Shown one piece after another: positions 35,188 to 44,521 of a DNA stretch of 64,000 nt (positions within the stretch are counted from its first letter, which is position 1; every line of letters starts with the position of its first letter). Origin of the DNA: Sphingobium arseniciresistens (GTDB taxonomy: Bacteria > Pseudomonadota > Alphaproteobacteria > Sphingomonadales > Sphingomonadaceae); the NCBI GenBank assembly GCA_029167225.1, contig JARFNK010000003.1:332179-396178 (forward strand). The letters are read 5' to 3'. Below the pieces are notes generated by a model. The model did not search any database and was not told the DNA's origin. It was given only the letters and a program-made list of their open reading frames with translations. A program made the translations under genes and the position numbers.

Positions 35188-37506
35188 ATGAGCAGCTGTT
35201 TCCGGTCAAAGGTAAGGCAGCCAGAGCGCCGGGTCGTTCTGGCGCTGGTCGCGTCAGTTGCGGCACAGGCGTTGGTTCCGGCGCTGGCCCATGCCGAAGA
35301 GAATATCGCCGAGCGCGAGGCTTCCTCGGAGTCGATCGTCGTCACCGGCATGCGCGGCAAGCAGGCCGGGTCGGGCACGAAGACCGAAACGCCACTGATG
35401 CTCACGCCGCAGAGCATCACCGTCATCGACAATGATGAGCTAAGCCGGCGCAACGCGCTGTCGATCAACCAGGCGCTGGGCTATGTCGCGGGTGTCGCCA
35501 CCAACCAGCGCGGCGCGATGGTGACGCGCTATGACCAGCTCATCCTGCGCGGCTTTACGCCCGGCGTGTTCCTTGATGGCATGCGCCTGCTCGCCGGCCC
35601 CTATTCGATGCCGCAGATCGATTTCAACCGGGTCGACCATGTCGACGTGGTGAAGGGGCCGGCCTCGGTCCTCTATGGCAACTCGACGCCCGGCGGCCTT
35701 GTCAACCTGACCAGCAAGATGCCGGAAGAGACCGCCTTCGGCCGGATCGAGGGGCAGGTCGGCAATTATGCGTCGGTGCGCGGCGCGGTCGACATCAACC
35801 AGCCGCTGGACAGCGAGGGCCGCTTGCTGGCCCGCGTCGTGGGCGGCTGGCAGAAGGGCGACGGCCTGACCAGCGGCACGTTCAGCGAGCGCTATCATGT
35901 GAGCCCCATGCTCACCTTCGCGCCCGCGCCGGACACCAGCCTGACGCTGATCGCGGCCTATCAGCATGCGCCCAGCGGCGGCGGCTATTCGGGCGTTCCC
36001 GCCTATGGCACGGTGCTGGCCAACCCGCTGGGGACATTGCCGCGGAACATCAACACCGGCGATCCGGGCTATGAACGCTACAACCACAAGGCGAAGTCGA
36101 TCGCGGCCTTCTTCCGCCATGACTTCAACGAGAACCTCACCTTCCGGTCGAATTTCCGGTTCCAGAACAATCGCCTGTCCTACCGCCAGCTCTATGTGGC
36201 GGGCTTCGCGACCACCGGAACGGGTGCAGCGCGCAACACCGACTTCTCCACGATCACGCGCGGCGGCGGCGGCGCGGACGAGGATTTCGACACGCTGACG
36301 ATGGACAACCATCTGAACGCCAAGTTCGAGACCGCCGGCATCCAGCATAATGTCCTTGCCGGCCTCGACTATCAGCGGATCACCGGCGAGAACGTCCAGC
36401 AGTTCAACACCGGGCAGAGCAGCAATCCGCTCACCAGCATCCCCAATCTCAGCCTGTTCGCGCCGACCTATGGCGGCACACTGCCGAGCTTCGACCTGAC
36501 CGTGCTGTCGAGCGCCTATGTGAACACCTATGGCACGCGCGACCAGACCGGCGTCTATTTCCAGGACCAGATGAGCATCGGCCGGCTGCAGCTGATTGCG
36601 AGCGGCCGCTATGACTGGTACGATCAGAATTCGATCAACAAGCGGAACAGCGCGGTGACGAAGCTGTCGCAGAACGCGTTCACCATGCGGCTGGGCGCGC
36701 TGTACGAGCTGCCCTTCGGCGTCTCGCCCTATTTCAGCTATTCGGAGAGCTTCGAGCCGCAGGCGGGCACAACCTATCTGGGCGTGCCCTTCAATCCCGT
36801 GACCGGGCGCCAATATGAAGGCGGCGTCAAGTTCCAGCCGCGCGGCACCAACGCTATCTTTACCCTGTCTGCCTATGACCTGCGCCGCCAGAAGGTGCCG
36901 GTGGGCGATCCGGCGGCGGGCACGGGCGGCATCCCTGCGAATGCGCAGATCCAGATCGGTGAAGTGCGCGTGCGCGGCGTCGAGCTGGAAGGGCGGGGCG
37001 AGGTCTTCGCCGGCTTCGATGTCGTCGCCGCGGCCAGCTATACCGACGCGATCATCACCCAGGGCACGCCGGCGGTCGCGCCCACGGCAACGAACAGCGG
37101 CACGCCCACGACCACCGGCACGCGTCAGCTCGGCACGCCGGAATGGGCGGCATCCACCTTCCTCTCCTATGATCTGGGCAAGGCGGGCAAGAGCGCGGGC
37201 ATTCTGTCGGGCCTCAGCCTCGGCGCGGGGCTGCGCTATGTCGGCGGGTCGGATGGCACGACCAGCTATCTGGTGGTGAACAATGTGACGACCTTCCAGC
37301 GCTTCCACACCGCCGGCTTCATCCTGGTCGATGCGCTGATCGGCTATGACCTCGGCAAGGCGAATGTGTCGCTCGAGGGCTGGAGCCTGGCGGTCAACGC
37401 CGCCAACCTGTTCGACAAGACGCATATCAGCGCCTGCCCCTTCAACAACAGCTGCTATTATGGCGCGCCGCGCACGGTGATCGGATCGGTGCGCTACAGC
37501 TGGTAG
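35188..37506 (+). CDS. TonB-dependent siderophore receptor
   Basis: 772 residues from ATG 35188 (AAAGGGG ribosome site). A long signal peptide (about 1-36, ending AHAEE), a TonB box ESIVVTG, a plug with TPQSITVIDNDELSRRNA and VEVVKGPASVLYGNSTPGGLVNLTSK-type motifs (here VDVVKGPASVLYG and PGGLVN), and a barrel ending in the aromatic GSVRYSW. The FhuA/FpvA-like plug points to ferric siderophore uptake. The two cysteines in CPFNNSCYYG near the C-terminus match the family's last extracellular loop. It diverges from DUF3649 across a Fur-like site. Confidence 0.95.
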   Translation: MSSCFRSKVRQPERRVVLALVASVAAQALVPALAHAEENIAEREASSESIVVTGMRGKQAGSGTKTETPLMLTPQSITVIDNDELSRRNALSINQALGYVAGVATNQRGAMVTRYDQLILRGFTPGVFLDGMRLLAGPYSMPQIDFNRVDHVDVVKGPASVLYGNSTPGGLVNLTSKMPEETAFGRIEGQVGNYASVRGAVDINQPLDSEGRLLARVVGGWQKGDGLTSGTFSERYHVSPMLTFAPAPDTSLTLIAAYQHAPSGGGYSGVPAYGTVLANPLGTLPRNINTGDPGYERYNHKAKSIAAFFRHDFNENLTFRSNFRFQNNRLSYRQLYVAGFATTGTGAARNTDFSTITRGGGGADEDFDTLTMDNHLNAKFETAGIQHNVLAGLDYQRITGENVQQFNTGQSSNPLTSIPNLSLFAPTYGGTLPSFDLTVLSSAYVNTYGTRDQTGVYFQDQMSIGRLQLIASGRYDWYDQNSINKRNSAVTKLSQNAFTMRLGALYELPFGVSPYFSYSESFEPQAGTTYLGVPFNPVTGRQYEGGVKFQPRGTNAIFTLSAYDLRRQKVPVGDPAAGTGGIPANAQIQIGEVRVRGVELEGRGEVFAGFDVVAAASYTDAIITQGTPAVAPTATNSGTPTTTGTRQLGTPEWAASTFLSYDLGKAGKSAGILSGLSLGAGLRYVGGSDGTTSYLVVNNVTTFQRFHTAGFILVDALIGYDLGKANVSLEGWSLAVNAANLFDKTHISACPFNNSCYYGAPRTVIGSVRYSW

Positions 37507-37538
37507 GATGCGGCGACCCGCAAGTGGAAGGCAAAAAA

Positions 37539-37563
37539 GGGGCGCCCGATCACCGGGCGCCCC
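37539..37563. terminator. Bidirectional intrinsic terminator
   Basis: 10-bp GC stem (37539-37548 with 37554-37563) with a 5-base loop, preceded by six A and followed by five T. It lies between the convergent receptor and dehydrogenase genes and can serve both strands. Confidence 0.88.
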
Positions 37564-37591
37564 TTTTTCGTCCTGTGCCTTGTCGTGAAGA

Positions 37592-39169
37592 TCAGGCCGG
37601 CAGCGTCAGCACGCCGTCGATCCGTTGCGGCGCACCCCAGGGATTGCCGTCCTCAAGGCCGCCGGGGATCAGCGAGGCCGGCAGGTTCTGGTAGCAGACC
37701 GGGCGGAGGTAGCGGTCGATAGCGAGCGTGCCGACGGAGGTCGTGCGGCCGTCCGATGTCGACGGATAGGGGCCGCCATGGACCATGGCATGGCAGACTT
37801 CCACGCCTGTCGGCCAGCCGTTCACCAGGATGCGGCCGACCTTGCGCTCCAGCAGCGGCATCAGCGGCCGGGCCAGCGGCTCGTCCGCGGGGTCGAGGAT
37901 GAGCGTCGCGGTCAGCTGGCCTTCCAGCGCGGCGATGACCGTGGCGGCTTCCGCTATGTCGGCGACGGTGACGACGATCGAGGAGGAGCCGAAGACTTCG
38001 TGCGAGAGCGCCGCATCCGCCAGGAATTGCGCGGCGGTGGTGCGGAACAGGGCGCCGCGCGCCTGATTGACGCCTTCGCCCACGCAGCCCCGCGCTACGG
38101 CGGTCACGGCCGTATGCGATGCCAGCGCATCGACGCCGCTTTCGAAGCTGGCATGGATGCCGGGGGTCAGCATCGGTTGCGGCGCGCTACCCGTCAGTGC
38201 CTCGCCTGCAGCGGCGAGGAAGATGTCCAGATCAGGCCCGTCGATGGCGATGACCATGCCGGGATTGGTGCAGAACTGGCCCGCGCCCATGGTGAGCGAC
38301 TGGATGAAGGCCGGGGCGAGGTCTGCGCCGCGCACCTTGAGGGCGGCGGGGAAGAGGATCACCGGGTTGATGCTCGACATTTCAGCATAGACCGGGATCG
38401 GCTCCGGGCGGCTGGCGGCGATCTTCACCAGTGCGAGGCCGCCGGCACGCGATCCGGTGAAGCCCACCGCCTTGATCCGCGGATCGGCAACCAGCGCGCC
38501 GCCCAGCTCATTGCTGATGCCGGGCAGGAAGGAGAAGACGCCTTCGGGCAGGCCGCAGGCCGCGACTGCCTTCTGGATGGCGCGGGCCACCAGTTCGCCG
38601 GTGCCGGGATGGGCCGGGTGGCCCTTCACCACCACCGGGCAGCCCGCCGCGAGCGCGGAGGCGGTGTCGCCGCCTGCCACCGAGAAGGCGAGCGGGAAGT
38701 TGCTGGCGCCGAACACCGCGACGGGGCCGACAGCGATATGGCGGCGGCGCAGGTCGGGGCGAGGTAGCGGCTGCCGTTCGGGCAGGGCCGGGTCTATGGT
38801 GAGCTGCGCGAAGCTGCCCTCGCGCAGGATGCTGGCGAACAGCTTCAGCTGGCCGGCGGTGCGGCCGCGCTCGCCCTCGAGTCGTGTGCGCGGCAGGCCG
38901 GTTTCCGCCATGGCGCGGGTGATGAGCAGGTCGCCGATCGCCACGATCTCGTCGGCGATCGTCTCCAGGAAGGTCGCTCTCGCGGCGGGCGCCAGGTCGG
39001 CAAAGGCGATGGCCGCGGCATCGGCGAGGGCGCAGGCGCGCGCGACTTCTTCGGGGCCGGCGTTGCTAAACGGGGGTTCGAGCGTCTGGCCCGTTGCCGG
39101 GTTGACCCCTGCAAAGCTGGTCTGGCCCTGTTCTTCCGCTGCGCCGATGAGCATCGCTCCGTTGATCAT
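37592..39169 (-). CDS. 2,5-dioxovalerate (alpha-ketoglutarate semialdehyde) dehydrogenase, XylA-type
   Basis: 525 residues from ATG 39169 (AAGGTGA site). Aldehyde dehydrogenase residues are all present: Asn157 in FGASNFPLA, Lys182, Glu263 in YAEMSSINP and the nucleophile Cys300 in GQFCTNPG. The N-terminal GVNPATG and the AEMSSINP block are typical of ketoglutarate semialdehyde dehydrogenases. It catalyses the last step of the Weimberg pathway (semialdehyde to 2-oxoglutarate). It diverges from the xylX-xylB-xylC-porter operon, with the LacI-type operator in between. Confidence 0.92.
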   Translation of the reverse strand: MINGAMLIGAAEEQGQTSFAGVNPATGQTLEPPFSNAGPEEVARACALADAAAIAFADLAPAARATFLETIADEIVAIGDLLITRAMAETGLPRTRLEGERGRTAGQLKLFASILREGSFAQLTIDPALPERQPLPRPDLRRRHIAVGPVAVFGASNFPLAFSVAGGDTASALAAGCPVVVKGHPAHPGTGELVARAIQKAVAACGLPEGVFSFLPGISNELGGALVADPRIKAVGFTGSRAGGLALVKIAASRPEPIPVYAEMSSINPVILFPAALKVRGADLAPAFIQSLTMGAGQFCTNPGMVIAIDGPDLDIFLAAAGEALTGSAPQPMLTPGIHASFESGVDALASHTAVTAVARGCVGEGVNQARGALFRTTAAQFLADAALSHEVFGSSSIVVTVADIAEAATVIAALEGQLTATLILDPADEPLARPLMPLLERKVGRILVNGWPTGVEVCHAMVHGGPYPSTSDGRTTSVGTLAIDRYLRPVCYQNLPASLIPGGLEDGNPWGAPQRIDGVLTLPA

Positions 39170-39537
39170 GTCTTCACCTTGTAATGGATGGAAATGGAAA
39201 TTGGGGATCATCGCGCCGCGCGGCAACGCCGCATGGCGAAACGGTCATGCGTGATGGCGCGGGGGGTAATGCCATCCGGCATGACTGGCTTGCAATGCGT
39301 GGGAGCAGAGGAGCGAGGCAAATGCTGGCATGATCTCTTCTCGCCATGATGGCATGGAGGCTGCGGATATCGATGAACAGCACTCCGCCGTCGCAAAACC
39401 GACGATCATGTCGCTATCCGCCATGACGGCTGTCCTCCCCGATCCTGACGCGCTGGCGTTTTTTTCGGCCCCTTGACATATTGGGCAGATATATGTTGGT
39501 AGCGCTATCAAATATGAGTGTCGAGTAGGAGTTGATG
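39170..39537. other. 368-bp divergent control region of the xylose regulon
   Basis: No gene is supported here; overlapping open frames lack ribosome sites. It holds the operator at 39496-39511, a TTGACA (39473-39478) that could be the -35 of the xylX promoter with the operator covering the -10 region, and the start region of the minus-strand dehydrogenase. Confidence 0.6.
39496..39511. promoter_or_regulatory. LacI-type operator upstream of xylX operon
   Basis: TTGGTAGCGCTATCAA is a 16-bp inverted repeat with a single mismatch and the central CG typical of LacI-family sites. It lies 26 bp before the xylX start and over the presumed -10 element. The LacI regulator at 44935-46023 is the likely binder; a half site TGGTAGCG also occurs at 46076-46083 upstream of that gene. 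Confidence 0.72.
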
Positions 39538-40695
39538 ATGTCGGGGGATTTTTCCTTGCGTGACCATTTGCCGTCGGATTGGCGGTCTGGGACATTCGTG
39601 GGTCGGGTCCTGACGCAGGACGGACCGAGCCCGGTGCTGGTCAGCGATGGCATGGTCTATGACGTGGCCGGCGTCGCGCCCACGGTTGCGCAACTGATCG
39701 ACCGGCTGCCTGCCGATGTGGCGCAGATCGCGGCGGCGGGCCGTGCGCTTGGCGTGCTCGATGCCCTCGATCTGCCGCTGCTCAGCCCCGTGGACCTGCA
39801 ATGCGTGAAGGCCTGCGGCGTCACCTTCGCGCTCTCGGCGATCGAGCGCGTGATCGAAGAGCGGGCGCGGGGCGATTCTACCGCGGCGGCCGGCATCCGC
39901 GGGCGGCTGGAAGAACGAGTCGGCGGCTCCATCCGCTCGGTCGTGCCCGGCTCGCTGGAAGCGGCGGCGCTCAAGGAAGCGCTGATCGACGATGGCCTGT
40001 GGTCGCAATATCTGGAGGTCGCGATCGGCCCCGATGCAGAGGTGTTCACCAAGGCGCCGGTGCTCTCGACCGTGGGCGCGGGCGCAGACATCGGCGTGCG
40101 ATCGGACTCCACCTGGAACAACCCGGAGCCGGAAATCGTGCTGATCGTCGATTCGCGTGGCAATGCGGTCGGCGCGACACTCGGCAACGACGTCAACCTG
40201 CGCGATTTTGAAGGGCGCTCGGCGCTGCTGCTGGGCAAGGCGAAGGACAATAATGCCTCCTGTGCGCTGGGTCCGCTGATCCGCCTGTTCGACGATGGCT
40301 TTACCATGGACGATGTCCGCGCCGCCGATGTCGAACTGACCATCGAAGGCCCGGAAGGCTATCGGCTGGAAGGCGTTAGCAACATGGCGCAGATCAGCCG
40401 CGATCCGCTCGATCTGGTCCGCCAGACGCTGAGCGAGCATCAATATCCCGATGGCTTCACCCTCTTCCTGGGCACGCTCTTCGCGCCCGTGCAGGATCGT
40501 GATGATCCCGGCCGCGGCTTCACCCACAAGGTCGGCGATGTCGTGGCGATCTCCACGCCCAAGCTCGGTCGCCTGGTCAACCGGGTGGTGACGTCGAAGG
40601 ATGCGTCGCCCTGGACCTTTGGTGTCGTCGCGCTGATGGCGAACCTTGCGGAACGCGGCCTGTTGACTGCCCCGGCGGAAAAGGTTCCGGCATGA
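39538..40695 (+). CDS. xylX: 2-keto-3-deoxy-D-xylonate dehydratase (FAH superfamily)
   Basis: 385 residues from ATG 39538 (AGGAG at 6-base spacing; the ATG three bases earlier is too close). The N-terminal LPSDWRSGTFVGRV and VYDVAGVAPTVAQLI resemble Caulobacter XylX. The FAH-fold core has the metal-binding Glu pair in WNNPEPEIVLIVDSRG and the following GATLGNDVNLRDFEGRS (LGND-N-RD motif). It dehydrates 2-keto-3-deoxyxylonate to ketoglutarate semialdehyde. It is the first gene of the xylX-xylB-xylC-porter operon and overlaps xylB by 4 bp. Confidence 0.9.
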   Translation: MSGDFSLRDHLPSDWRSGTFVGRVLTQDGPSPVLVSDGMVYDVAGVAPTVAQLIDRLPADVAQIAAAGRALGVLDALDLPLLSPVDLQCVKACGVTFALSAIERVIEERARGDSTAAAGIRGRLEERVGGSIRSVVPGSLEAAALKEALIDDGLWSQYLEVAIGPDAEVFTKAPVLSTVGAGADIGVRSDSTWNNPEPEIVLIVDSRGNAVGATLGNDVNLRDFEGRSALLLGKAKDNNASCALGPLIRLFDDGFTMDDVRAADVELTIEGPEGYRLEGVSNMAQISRDPLDLVRQTLSEHQYPDGFTLFLGTLFAPVQDRDDPGRGFTHKVGDVVAISTPKLGRLVNRVVTSKDASPWTFGVVALMANLAERGLLTAPAEKVPA

Positions 40696-41453
40696 GCATG
40701 CGCGCAATCTATCCCAGCCTTGTCGGCAAGCGGGTGTTCATCTCCGGCGGCGGCAGCGGCATTGGCGAGGGCCTGGTCGAGGGGTTCGCGGCGCAGGGCG
40801 CTAAGGTGGCCTTCTGCGATATATTGGAAGACGACAGCCGGGCGCTTGTCGCGCGCCTGGGCGATGCCCCGGTGGCCCCCGTCTTCCATGCCTGCGACCT
40901 GCGCGACATTGCCACGCTGCAGGCCGTGCTGGCAAAGGTCGAGGCGGATTTCGGCGGTATCGACATCCTCATCAACAATGCCGCGAGCGATGACCGTCAC
41001 TCGGTGGAACAGGTGACGCCGGACTATTGGGACGAGCGCATGGCGGTGAACCTGCGCCATCAATTCTTCGCCGCGCAGGCCGTGGCCCCCGCCATGCGGC
41101 GCGCGGGCGGCGGCGCGATCATCAACTTCGGGTCGATCAGCTGGCATCTGGCCCTGCCCGACCTCATCCTCTACCAGACGGCGAAGGCGGCGATTGAAGG
41201 CATGACACGCGGCCTCGCCCGCGATCTGGGGCGTGACAATATCCGCGTGAACACCATCGTTCCGGGTAATGTGAAGACCCCGCGCCAGCTGAAATGGTAC
41301 ACGCCGGAGGGCGAGGCGGAGATTGTAGCGGCGCAGTGCCTGGACGGCCGGATCGCTCCGGTGGACGTTGCCGCGCTCGCGATGTTCCTGGCGTCGGACG
41401 ATGCGCGTATGTGTACCGCCCACGATTATTTCATCGACGCCGGCTGGCGCTAG
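40692..41453 (+). CDS. xylB: D-xylose 1-dehydrogenase (SDR)
   Basis: 253 residues. The Rossmann motif is SGGGSGIG (18-25), then NNAA (95-98), catalytic Ser148/Ser150 and Y161-x3-K165. The sequence follows Caulobacter XylB closely in recalled landmarks: AIYPSL near the start, YWDER-x-VNLRH, NFGSISWHL, VPGNVKT and WYTPEGEA, and the C-terminal IDAGWR. It oxidises D-xylose to xylonolactone with NAD+. Start ATG overlaps the xylX stop (ATGA). Confidence 0.93.
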   Translation: MSMRAIYPSLVGKRVFISGGGSGIGEGLVEGFAAQGAKVAFCDILEDDSRALVARLGDAPVAPVFHACDLRDIATLQAVLAKVEADFGGIDILINNAASDDRHSVEQVTPDYWDERMAVNLRHQFFAAQAVAPAMRRAGGGAIINFGSISWHLALPDLILYQTAKAAIEGMTRGLARDLGRDNIRVNTIVPGNVKTPRQLKWYTPEGEAEIVAAQCLDGRIAPVDVAALAMFLASDDARMCTAHDYFIDAGWR

Positions 41454-41457
41454 ACGC

Positions 41458-42345
41458 ATGGACATCCAGCCCGAAAGCGTCCTTTCCGTGGGCGCCACGC
41501 TGGGCGAGGGGCCGCTCTGGGTCGTACGGGACGCCGCGCTGTGGTTCGTCGATATCAAGCAGCATCGGGTCCACCGCTTCGACCCCGCGCTGGGCATATT
41601 GCGCAGCTGGACCGCGCCGTCGCAGGTCGGCTGGATCGTGCCCACCGATGACGGGCTGTTCGCGGTCGGGCTGCAGACCGGGATCCACCGTTTCGACCCG
41701 GCGCACGCGGCCTTCACGCCGCTGCATGCGCCCGAGGCGCACCTGCCGGGCAACCGCCTGAACGATGCCAGCGTCGATGCGCGTGGACGGCTGTGGTTCG
41801 GATCAATGGACGATGCGGAGGAGCAGGACAGCGGCCGCATCTACCGCCTGTTCCAGGGGCAGTGCGTCGACAGCGGCCTTCCGCCGGTCTCCATCACCAA
41901 CGGCCCCGCCTTCTCGCCGGATGGCGGCATCCTCTATCATCATGACACGCTCGGGCGGCGTATCTGGAAGAGCCGGCTGACCGATGAGGGGCACGTCATT
42001 GACACGTCGCTGATCGCGCAGATCGAGGATGGCGCGGGCTATCCCGACGGGCCGACAGTGGATGCGGAGGGATGCCTGTGGGTCGGCCTGTTCGCGGGCT
42101 GGGGTGTGCGTCGCTATGATCCCGACGGCAAATTGATGGGCAAGATCGCTTTTCCCGTAGCCAATGTTACCAAGATCGCCTTTGGTGACGACAGGCTGTC
42201 GACCGCCTATGCGACGACCGCCCGGAAGGGATTGAGCGCAGCGGAACTGAAGGCGCAGCCGCTGGCGGGGGATTTGTTCGCGTTCGACCCCGGTGTGTGC
42301 GGTGTGCCGGGAGTGGTAGCGAACATCGGTGCGGCAACAGAATAA
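41458..42345 (+). CDS. xylC: SMP-30/gluconolactonase-family xylonolactonase
   Basis: 295 residues forming a six-bladed beta-propeller. Metal ligands of the family are visible: Glu in LGEGPLW (about residue 17), Asn in NRLNDASVDARGRLWFG (about 100) and Asp in YPDGPTVDAEG (about 200). It hydrolyses the xylonolactone made by XylB. ATG 41458 lies 4 bases after the xylB stop. The lactonase assignment follows from family and position. Confidence 0.9.
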   Translation: MDIQPESVLSVGATLGEGPLWVVRDAALWFVDIKQHRVHRFDPALGILRSWTAPSQVGWIVPTDDGLFAVGLQTGIHRFDPAHAAFTPLHAPEAHLPGNRLNDASVDARGRLWFGSMDDAEEQDSGRIYRLFQGQCVDSGLPPVSITNGPAFSPDGGILYHHDTLGRRIWKSRLTDEGHVIDTSLIAQIEDGAGYPDGPTVDAEGCLWVGLFAGWGVRRYDPDGKLMGKIAFPVANVTKIAFGDDRLSTAYATTARKGLSAAELKAQPLAGDLFAFDPGVCGVPGVVANIGAATE

Positions 42346-42366
42346 GTTCGGAGAGAGGAAAGACGA

Positions 42367-43779
42367 ATGACAGTGGGGAGCGCTGAGAAGGTGAACATGG
42401 GGTTCATCGCGGCGATCGTGGCGGTGGCGACGATCGGCGGCTTCATGTTCGGATATGATTCCGGCGTCATCAACGGCACGCAAAAGGGGCTGGAGGCTGC
42501 CTTCGACCTTGGCAAGCTGGGCATCGGCGTCAATGTCGGCGCCATCCTGGTGGGCTCGTCCATCGGCGCCTTCCTGGCCGGGCGACTGGCCGATCTGATC
42601 GGCCGTCGCGGCGTGATGATGCTCGCGGCGGTGCTGTTCCTGGGCAGCGCGCTGCTTGCCGGGGCGGCCGGTTCCTCGGCAATCTTCATTTTCGCGCGCA
42701 TCATCGGTGGGCTGGGCGTCGGCGCGGCCAGTGTCATCTCACCGGTCTATATCTCGGAAGTAACCCCGGCGGCGGTCCGCGGCCGGCTGTCGAGCGTGCA
42801 GCAGGTGATGATCATCAGCGGCCTGACGGGTGCCTTCGTCGCCAATTTCGCGCTGGCGCGCTATGCTGGCGGCTCCACCGCGGAGTTCTGGCTGGGCTTT
42901 CCCGCCTGGCGCTGGATGTTCTGGCTGCAGGCGATCCCGGCCGCCATCTATTTCCTCGCGCTGCTCGTGATCCCGGAGAGCCCGCGCTATCTGGTCGCGC
43001 GCGGCCGCGATGCCGATGCGCAGGCCGTCCTCACCCGCCTGTTCGGCCCGCTGGAGGCCAGCCGCAAGGTCGCCGAAATCCGCGCGAGCCTTGCCGCCGA
43101 CCATCATCGCCCCAAGCTGTCCGATCTGGTGGACAAGGCCAGCGGCCGCATCCGGCCGATCGTCTGGACCGGCATCGGCCTTGCCGTGTTCCAGCAGCTT
43201 GTCGGCATCAATGTCGTCTTCTATTATGGCGCGACGCTGTGGGAAGCCGTGGGCTTTTCAGAAGACAATGCGCTGCAGATCAACATCCTCTCCGGCGCGC
43301 TCTCGATCGGTGCCTGCCTTGCGACCATCCTGCTGGTCGACCGCATCGGCCGCAAGCCGCTGCTGCTGATCGGGTCGGCGGGCATGGCGGTCACCCTCGC
43401 CACCGTCACCTATGCCTTCTCCACCGCCGTCACCGGCGCGGACGGCGCCGTCAGCCTGCCGGGCAGCAACGGCCTGATCGCGCTGGTCGCGGCCAATCTC
43501 TATGTGGTCTTCTTCAACATGTCGTGGGGGCCGATCATGTGGGTGATGCTGGGCGAGATGTTCCCCAACCAGATCCGCGGATCCGGGCTGGCGGTATCGG
43601 GCTTTGCCCAGTGGATCGCCAATGCGGCGATCTCCGTCAGCTTCCCGGCGCTCGCGGTGTCGCCGGGCCTTGCCGTCACCTATGCCGGCTATGCGCTGTT
43701 CGCGGCCATCAGCTTCTTCTTCGTCCGCGCCATGGTGCATGAAACCAAGGGTCGCGAGCTGGAGGACATGCAGGGCTGA
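42367..43779 (+). CDS. Sugar porter family MFS transporter (XylE-like)
   Basis: 470 residues with twelve membrane helices. It has the sugar porter signatures GRLADLIGRRG (loop 2-3), the PESPRYL motif at the end of helix 6 (about residue 197-203), QQLVGINVVFYYG in helix 7, DRIGRKPLL in loop 8-9 and PIMWVMLGEMFPNQIRG in helix 10, ending in the family's ETKG. The QQ-x-GIN-x-Y/F motif binds pyranose sugars. It probably imports xylose by proton symport. A GAGAGGAAAG ribosome site precedes ATG 42367. Confidence 0.93.
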   Translation: MTVGSAEKVNMGFIAAIVAVATIGGFMFGYDSGVINGTQKGLEAAFDLGKLGIGVNVGAILVGSSIGAFLAGRLADLIGRRGVMMLAAVLFLGSALLAGAAGSSAIFIFARIIGGLGVGAASVISPVYISEVTPAAVRGRLSSVQQVMIISGLTGAFVANFALARYAGGSTAEFWLGFPAWRWMFWLQAIPAAIYFLALLVIPESPRYLVARGRDADAQAVLTRLFGPLEASRKVAEIRASLAADHHRPKLSDLVDKASGRIRPIVWTGIGLAVFQQLVGINVVFYYGATLWEAVGFSEDNALQINILSGALSIGACLATILLVDRIGRKPLLLIGSAGMAVTLATVTYAFSTAVTGADGAVSLPGSNGLIALVAANLYVVFFNMSWGPIMWVMLGEMFPNQIRGSGLAVSGFAQWIANAAISVSFPALAVSPGLAVTYAGYALFAAISFFFVRAMVHETKGRELEDMQG

Positions 43780-43800
43780 CGGACCTGCATCCCGTTACGA

Positions 43801-43839
43801 AAAGGGCGCCCGCGACGATCACCGCCGGGCGCCCTTTTT
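43801..43839 (+). terminator. Intrinsic terminator of the xylX operon
   Basis: A GC-rich stem (GGGCGCCCG near 43804-43812 pairing with CGGGCGCCC at 43826-43834) is followed by five T and lies 22 bp after the porter stop codon. Confidence 0.85.
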
Positions 43840-43909
43840 GCTGTTTGACTGAGGTGGTCGGGCAAGAGTCACAAGGACCGCTCGTACCGCGATCAGTCTC
43901 CCTGAAAGA

Positions 43910-44233
43910 TCAGGATGCGCGTGCCTTGCGCGCCGCGTAGCGGGCGTCGCGTGCCGCCTTCTGCTCTGCGGCGGTCAGTTCGGGCTTGGCTGCGGCCAGT
44001 GCCGCCTTTTCCGCCTTCAGGCGCTTTTCCGCCTTGGCCTGTTCCAGTGCTTCCGCCCGGATCCGGCGCGCTTCGGCTGCTGCGGCTTCCCGCGCTGCTG
44101 CACGCGCCTGCCGCTCGGCGAGAACTGCCGGGTCGATCGGCTCCTTGGCGCGCATCTGATCGAGCATCTTCTGCTTCGCGCTCTTGGCGAGGGCGGTGCG
44201 CTCGGCAAAGCCGGGCTGCTTATATGCTACCAT
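43910..44233 (-). CDS. DUF6481-type basic coiled-coil protein
   Basis: 107 residues, almost entirely alpha-helical and rich in Ala, Lys, Arg and Glu (a run of EARRIRAEALEQAKAEKRLKAEK-like heptads from residue 40 to 90). It follows cspA on the same strand. A protein of this size and composition, annotated as DUF6481, is commonly found beside cold-shock genes in sphingomonads. RNA or ribosome association is possible; function is unknown. Confidence 0.75.
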   Translation of the reverse strand: MVAYKQPGFAERTALAKSAKQKMLDQMRAKEPIDPAVLAERQARAAAREAAAAEARRIRAEALEQAKAEKRLKAEKAALAAAKPELTAAEQKAARDARYAARKARAS

Positions 44234-44266
44234 TGTAACTCGGATATCCTGTTGTGATGTGCGGAT

Positions 44267-44304
44267 GGGGCGCAGGCGCTGCCATGAAGGCCCGCCTGCG
44301 CCCC
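44267..44304 (-). terminator. Hairpin between cspA and the DUF6481 gene
   Basis: 12-bp GC stem (44267-44278 with 44293-44304) 10 bp after the cspA stop, without a U-tract. It may stabilise the cspA mRNA or partly terminate before the downstream gene. Confidence 0.55.
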
Positions 44305-44314
44305 GGAATTCGGG

Positions 44315-44521
44315 TCAGGCCGGCTGGAGGTTGACGGCCGACATCTTGCCGCGCTTGTCCTGCTCCAGCTCGTAGGAAACGCGCTGGTCCTTGTCGAGCG
44401 TGTGCATGCCTGCACGCTCCACGGCCGAAATGTGGACGAATGCGTCGTCGCCGCCGCTCTCGGGCGCAATGAAGCCATAGCCCTTGTCGGCGTTGAAGAA
44501 TTTGACTGTTCCGGTGATCAT
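44315..44521 (-). CDS. cspA: Cold-shock domain protein (CspA family)
   Basis: 68 residues with RNP1 KGYGFIAPE (about 13-21) and RNP2 DAFVHISAV (about 26-34) in an OB fold (TGTVKFFNADKGYGFI). It binds single-stranded nucleic acid as an RNA chaperone. The upstream region (44522-44934) is long enough for the extended 5' leader usual for cspA genes. Confidence 0.95.
   Translation of the reverse strand: MITGTVKFFNADKGYGFIAPESGGDDAFVHISAVERAGMHTLDKDQRVSYELEQDKRGKMSAVNLQPA

Noticed and set aside
35440-37425. 661-residue minus-strand open frame opposite the siderophore receptor
   Set aside because: Antisense shadow with no recognisable domain; the receptor on the plus strand has plug and barrel signatures.
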